A stretch of 7,632 nt of DNA from assembly GCA_030624945.1 (NCBI GenBank), contig JAUXJB010000072.1, positions 1 through 7,632 of the forward strand, read 5' to 3'. This document shows positions 5,722 through 7,632 of the stretch, piece by piece. The stretch is from Deltaproteobacteria bacterium. Its GTDB lineage: Bacteria; Myxococcota_A; UBA9160; SZUA-336. A program made the translations under genes and the position numbers. The notes under the pieces are model-generated. The model was not told where the DNA came from, searched no databases, and saw only the letters and a list, made by a program, of their open reading frames with translations. Numbering within the stretch: position 1 is the first letter of the stretch; every line of letters starts with the position of its first letter.

Positions 5722-6993
5722 ATGGCCGATGAACAGTACGCGATAGCCATCGTCGGCGGTGCGACCGCAGGCGCCGAGGCGGCCGATGCCTTCGCCAAGC
5801 ATGGCTTCTTGACCGTCGTGTTCGAGCAGAACCCCCGACCCTACGGAAAGGTCGAGGACGGGCTACCGAAGTGGCACGTCGCGTTGCGTGCGAAGGAGTA
5901 CAGGATCATCGACAAGAAGCTCTGCCAGGAGCACGTTCACTTCGTGCCCTGCACGGCTCTCGGCCGCGACTTTCAGCTGCGCGATCTCGTAGAGAACTGG
6001 GGATTTCACTCCGTGGTTCTGGCCAACGGAGCCTGGCGCGACCGCCAGCTTCCGATCGAAGGCGCCGACAAGTACATCGGGCGGGGTCTGGTGTATCAGA
6101 ACCCCTTCATCATGTGGTTCAACCACGGACATGAAGCCGGGTACGAAGGAGAGCGCTTCGAGACCATCGATGGGACCGCTGTCGTCGGGGGCGGCCTCGC
6201 CTCGATCGACGTGGCGAAGGTATTCACCATGGCGCTCACGCTCGTGCGCCTCGCAGAGCGCGGGATCGAGTCGGATCTCGTCGAGCTCGAGATCAAGGGA
6301 ATTCCCAAAGTCCTCGCGGGACACGGGCTCACGTGGGAGGACCTCGGCATCGAAGGCTCCACGATCTACTATCGTCGGCGTCGCGAGGACATGCCGCTCG
6401 TGAGCATGCCGGAGAACGCCAACGAAAAGGTGCAGGAGAAGATCCAGAAGAGTCGCCTACGGACGCTCGAGAAGGCGATGGCAAAGTACCTGTTCAAGAT
6501 CGAGACGCTACTCGCACCCGTGGGGTTGATCGTCGAGGATGACTGGCTCGTCGGTCTGGAGTTCGCGAAGACCATCGTCGAGGGCGGCCGCGTCAAGCTC
6601 ACCGACGAGCGAGTCGAGATCCGGGCACCGCAGTTCATCAGCTCCATTGGTAGCATCCCGCAACCCATCGAGGGAATTCCCATGCGCGGCGAGCTCTACG
6701 ACTATCAAGACTGGGACATCGGGAGCCTGGAGCCCTTCCCGACGCTGTTCAGCGTCGGAAACGTCGTCACGGGCAAGGGAAACATCGTGGACTCCCGCAG
6801 GCATGCCAAGAAGGTCGCGGCGTACGTCGCGAACGATTACTTCCAGATTGCCGAAGATGTGAAGAAGCTGGAGCCCTTGGACGACAAGGCGCGCGAAGCT
6901 CTGCTCAAGCGCATCGGTGCCCGCCAGCAGAAGCTCCAGTACGTCGACTACGAGAGCTGGATCTCCGCCTCGAAGCCGCCCGAGTTCCTGTAG
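5722..6993 (+). CDS. FAD/NAD(P)-dependent oxidoreductase, adrenodoxin reductase/GltD-like
   Basis: A 423-residue two-dinucleotide-fold flavoprotein, probably moving electrons between NAD(P)H and a partner such as a ferredoxin; the partner is not in view. The N-terminal FAD-binding segment is [18 protein letters not shown] (residues 7-24), followed by an acidic strand end ([21 protein letters not shown]) like FprA/GltD. VVLANGAW (98-105) is the usual fold-closing strand. The NAD(P)-binding Rossmann segment is [14 protein letters not shown] (153-166). The C-terminal FAD contact is [20 protein letters not shown] (342-361). The only cysteines are Cys68 and Cys77 and there is no CxxC, so it is not a disulfide reductase. 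The FAD motif reads GGATAG instead of GxGxxG. I chose the ATG at 5722; an in-frame GTG at 5698 overlaps the candidate promoter. A ribosome-binding site is poor (GAGAG ends 2 nt before ATG). Its stop overlaps the next start. The subfamily and natural electron acceptor are uncertain. Confidence 0.87.
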   Translation: MADEQYAIAIVGGATAGAEAADAFAKHGFLTVVFEQNPRPYGKVEDGLPKWHVALRAKEYRIIDKKLCQEHVHFVPCTALGRDFQLRDLVENWGFHSVVLANGAWRDRQLPIEGADKYIGRGLVYQNPFIMWFNHGHEAGYEGERFETIDGTAVVGGGLASIDVAKVFTMALTLVRLAERGIESDLVELEIKGIPKVLAGHGLTWEDLGIEGSTIYYRRRREDMPLVSMPENANEKVQEKIQKSRLRTLEKAMAKYLFKIETLLAPVGLIVEDDWLVGLEFAKTIVEGGRVKLTDERVEIRAPQFISSIGSIPQPIEGIPMRGELYDYQDWDIGSLEPFPTLFSVGNVVTGKGNIVDSRRHAKKVAAYVANDYFQIAEDVKKLEPLDDKAREALLKRIGARQQKLQYVDYESWISASKPPEFL

Positions 6994-7632
6994 TGGCAAA
7001 CAGGCTGGCGAAAGAGACCAGCGCCTACCTCCAGCAGCACAAGGACAACCCGGTCGACTGGTACCCATGGAGCGACGCTCCCTGGGAACGCGCGCGCCGC
7101 GAGAAGCGGCCCGTGCTGATCTCGATCGGCTATTCCTCCTGCCACTGGTGCCACGTGATGGAGCGCGAGTCCTTCGAGGACGAAGAGACGGCGCGACTCA
7201 TGAACGAGCACCTGATCTGTATCAAGGTCGATCGCGAGGAGCGCCCCGACGTCGATCAGATCTACATGGACGCCGTGGTGCGAATGACCGGGCAGGGGGG
7301 TTGGCCGCTCAATGTCTTCTGTACGCCCGACGGCCGGCCATTCCACGGCGGCACCTACTTCCCTCCGCACCAGATGCAAGGGAGACCGAGTTGGTCTGAC
7401 CTGATCAACTCCGTAGCGAAGGTCTGGCGCGAGGAGCCCAACCAGATAGAGGAGCAAGCGCAACGCGTCATGCAGGCGCTCGAGACACTTCCCACCATCG
7501 AGGGTGAGGACGCGGTCGGAGTGAGGACGCTGAGCGCGCTCTGCAACGGGCTCAGGCAACGCGCGGATCGGCAGCACGGCGGCTTTGGCGGCGCTCCCAA
7601 GTTTCCCACACCAACCAACCTCGAAGCGATAC
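6993..7632 (+). CDS. Thioredoxin-domain protein of the DUF255 (YyaL/SPATA20) family, N-terminal part
   Basis: The frame is open from the GTG at 6993 to the window edge, giving 213 residues plus one base; the family is usually about 650-750 residues, so two thirds lie to the right. The N-terminal domain is a thioredoxin-like fold (DsbH-like, DUF255). The opening [20 protein letters not shown] and WYPWSDAPW is family-typical. The redox-type motif is [18 protein letters not shown] (Cys50, Cys53). [18 protein letters not shown] (77-94), [21 protein letters not shown] (100-120) and TYFPP follow. [17 protein letters not shown] begins the second, alpha/alpha-barrel part. The physiological role is poorly defined; proposed ones include redox and N-acylglucosamine epimerase-like functions. 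The GTG shares its G with the TAG of the upstream reductase (TAGTG), and there is no clear ribosome-binding site, so translational coupling is likely. Confidence 0.93.
   Translation, partial: MANRLAKETSAYLQQHKDNPVDWYPWSDAPWERARREKRPVLISIGYSSCHWCHVMERESFEDEETARLMNEHLICIKVDREERPDVDQIYMDAVVRMTGQGGWPLNVFCTPDGRPFHGGTYFPPHQMQGRPSWSDLINSVAKVWREEPNQIEEQAQRVMQALETLPTIEGEDAVGVRTLSALCNGLRQRADRQHGGFGGAPKFPTPTNLEAI

Noticed and set aside
1..7632. tRNA/rRNA genes, CRISPR arrays, insertion sequences, attachment sites or a defence system
   Set aside because: I saw no tRNA-like cloverleaf, regularly spaced direct repeats, transposase motifs or defence-type domains. Coding genes cover nearly all of the window.

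Overview
The window is a GC-rich (by eye about 60-65 %) bacterial chromosome segment, densely packed with genes and without mobile elements, CRISPR arrays or RNA genes that I can recognise. The gene set is housekeeping in character. GC content, the SufS-SufU-SufT arrangement and a variant MoeA would fit a Myxococcota/Desulfobacterota-like lineage or another environmental high-GC Gram-negative. This assignment is a weak inference, and no marker gene in the window settles it.

Layout. (1) Positions 1-1268, plus strand: the end of a SUF iron-sulfur cluster operon. It holds the C-terminal part of cysteine desulfurase SufS (cut by the window edge), SufU (stop/start overlap with sufS) and the MIP18/DUF59 protein SufT. 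(2) Positions 1251-5623, minus strand, read right to left: a HAD-family hydrolase, a small two-helix membrane protein with a C-terminal zinc ribbon, biosynthetic arginine decarboxylase SpeA, and molybdopterin molybdenumtransferase MoeA. Gaps are short (7, about 60 and 36 nt), so this is probably one transcription unit. moeA runs tail-to-tail into sufT with an 18-bp coding overlap. (3) Positions 5624-5721: a short divergent intergenic region with candidate promoters on both strands. (4) Positions 5722-7632, plus strand: an adrenodoxin-reductase/GltD-like FAD/NAD(P) oxidoreductase, whose stop codon overlaps by one base the GTG start of a DUF255 (YyaL/SPATA20-type) thioredoxin-fold protein that runs off the right edge.

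How the genes work together: SufS strips sulfur from cysteine and passes it to SufU. SufT-type proteins help mature or deliver Fe-S clusters. MoeA completes molybdenum cofactor, whose synthesis itself needs the Fe-S enzyme MoaA, so the convergent neighbours are loosely linked in metabolism, though this may be coincidence. SpeA starts polyamine synthesis from arginine. The reductase/DUF255 pair looks translationally coupled and is redox in theme.

I found no clear new multi-gene system. The most notable points are the 18-bp convergent overlap whose two stop codons lie in a small hairpin, a perfect 8-bp hairpin abutting the moeA ribosome-binding site, loss of the usual lysines in the MoeA active-site loop, an uncharacterised zinc-ribbon membrane protein between a HAD hydrolase and SpeA, and the coupled reductase-DUF255 pair.
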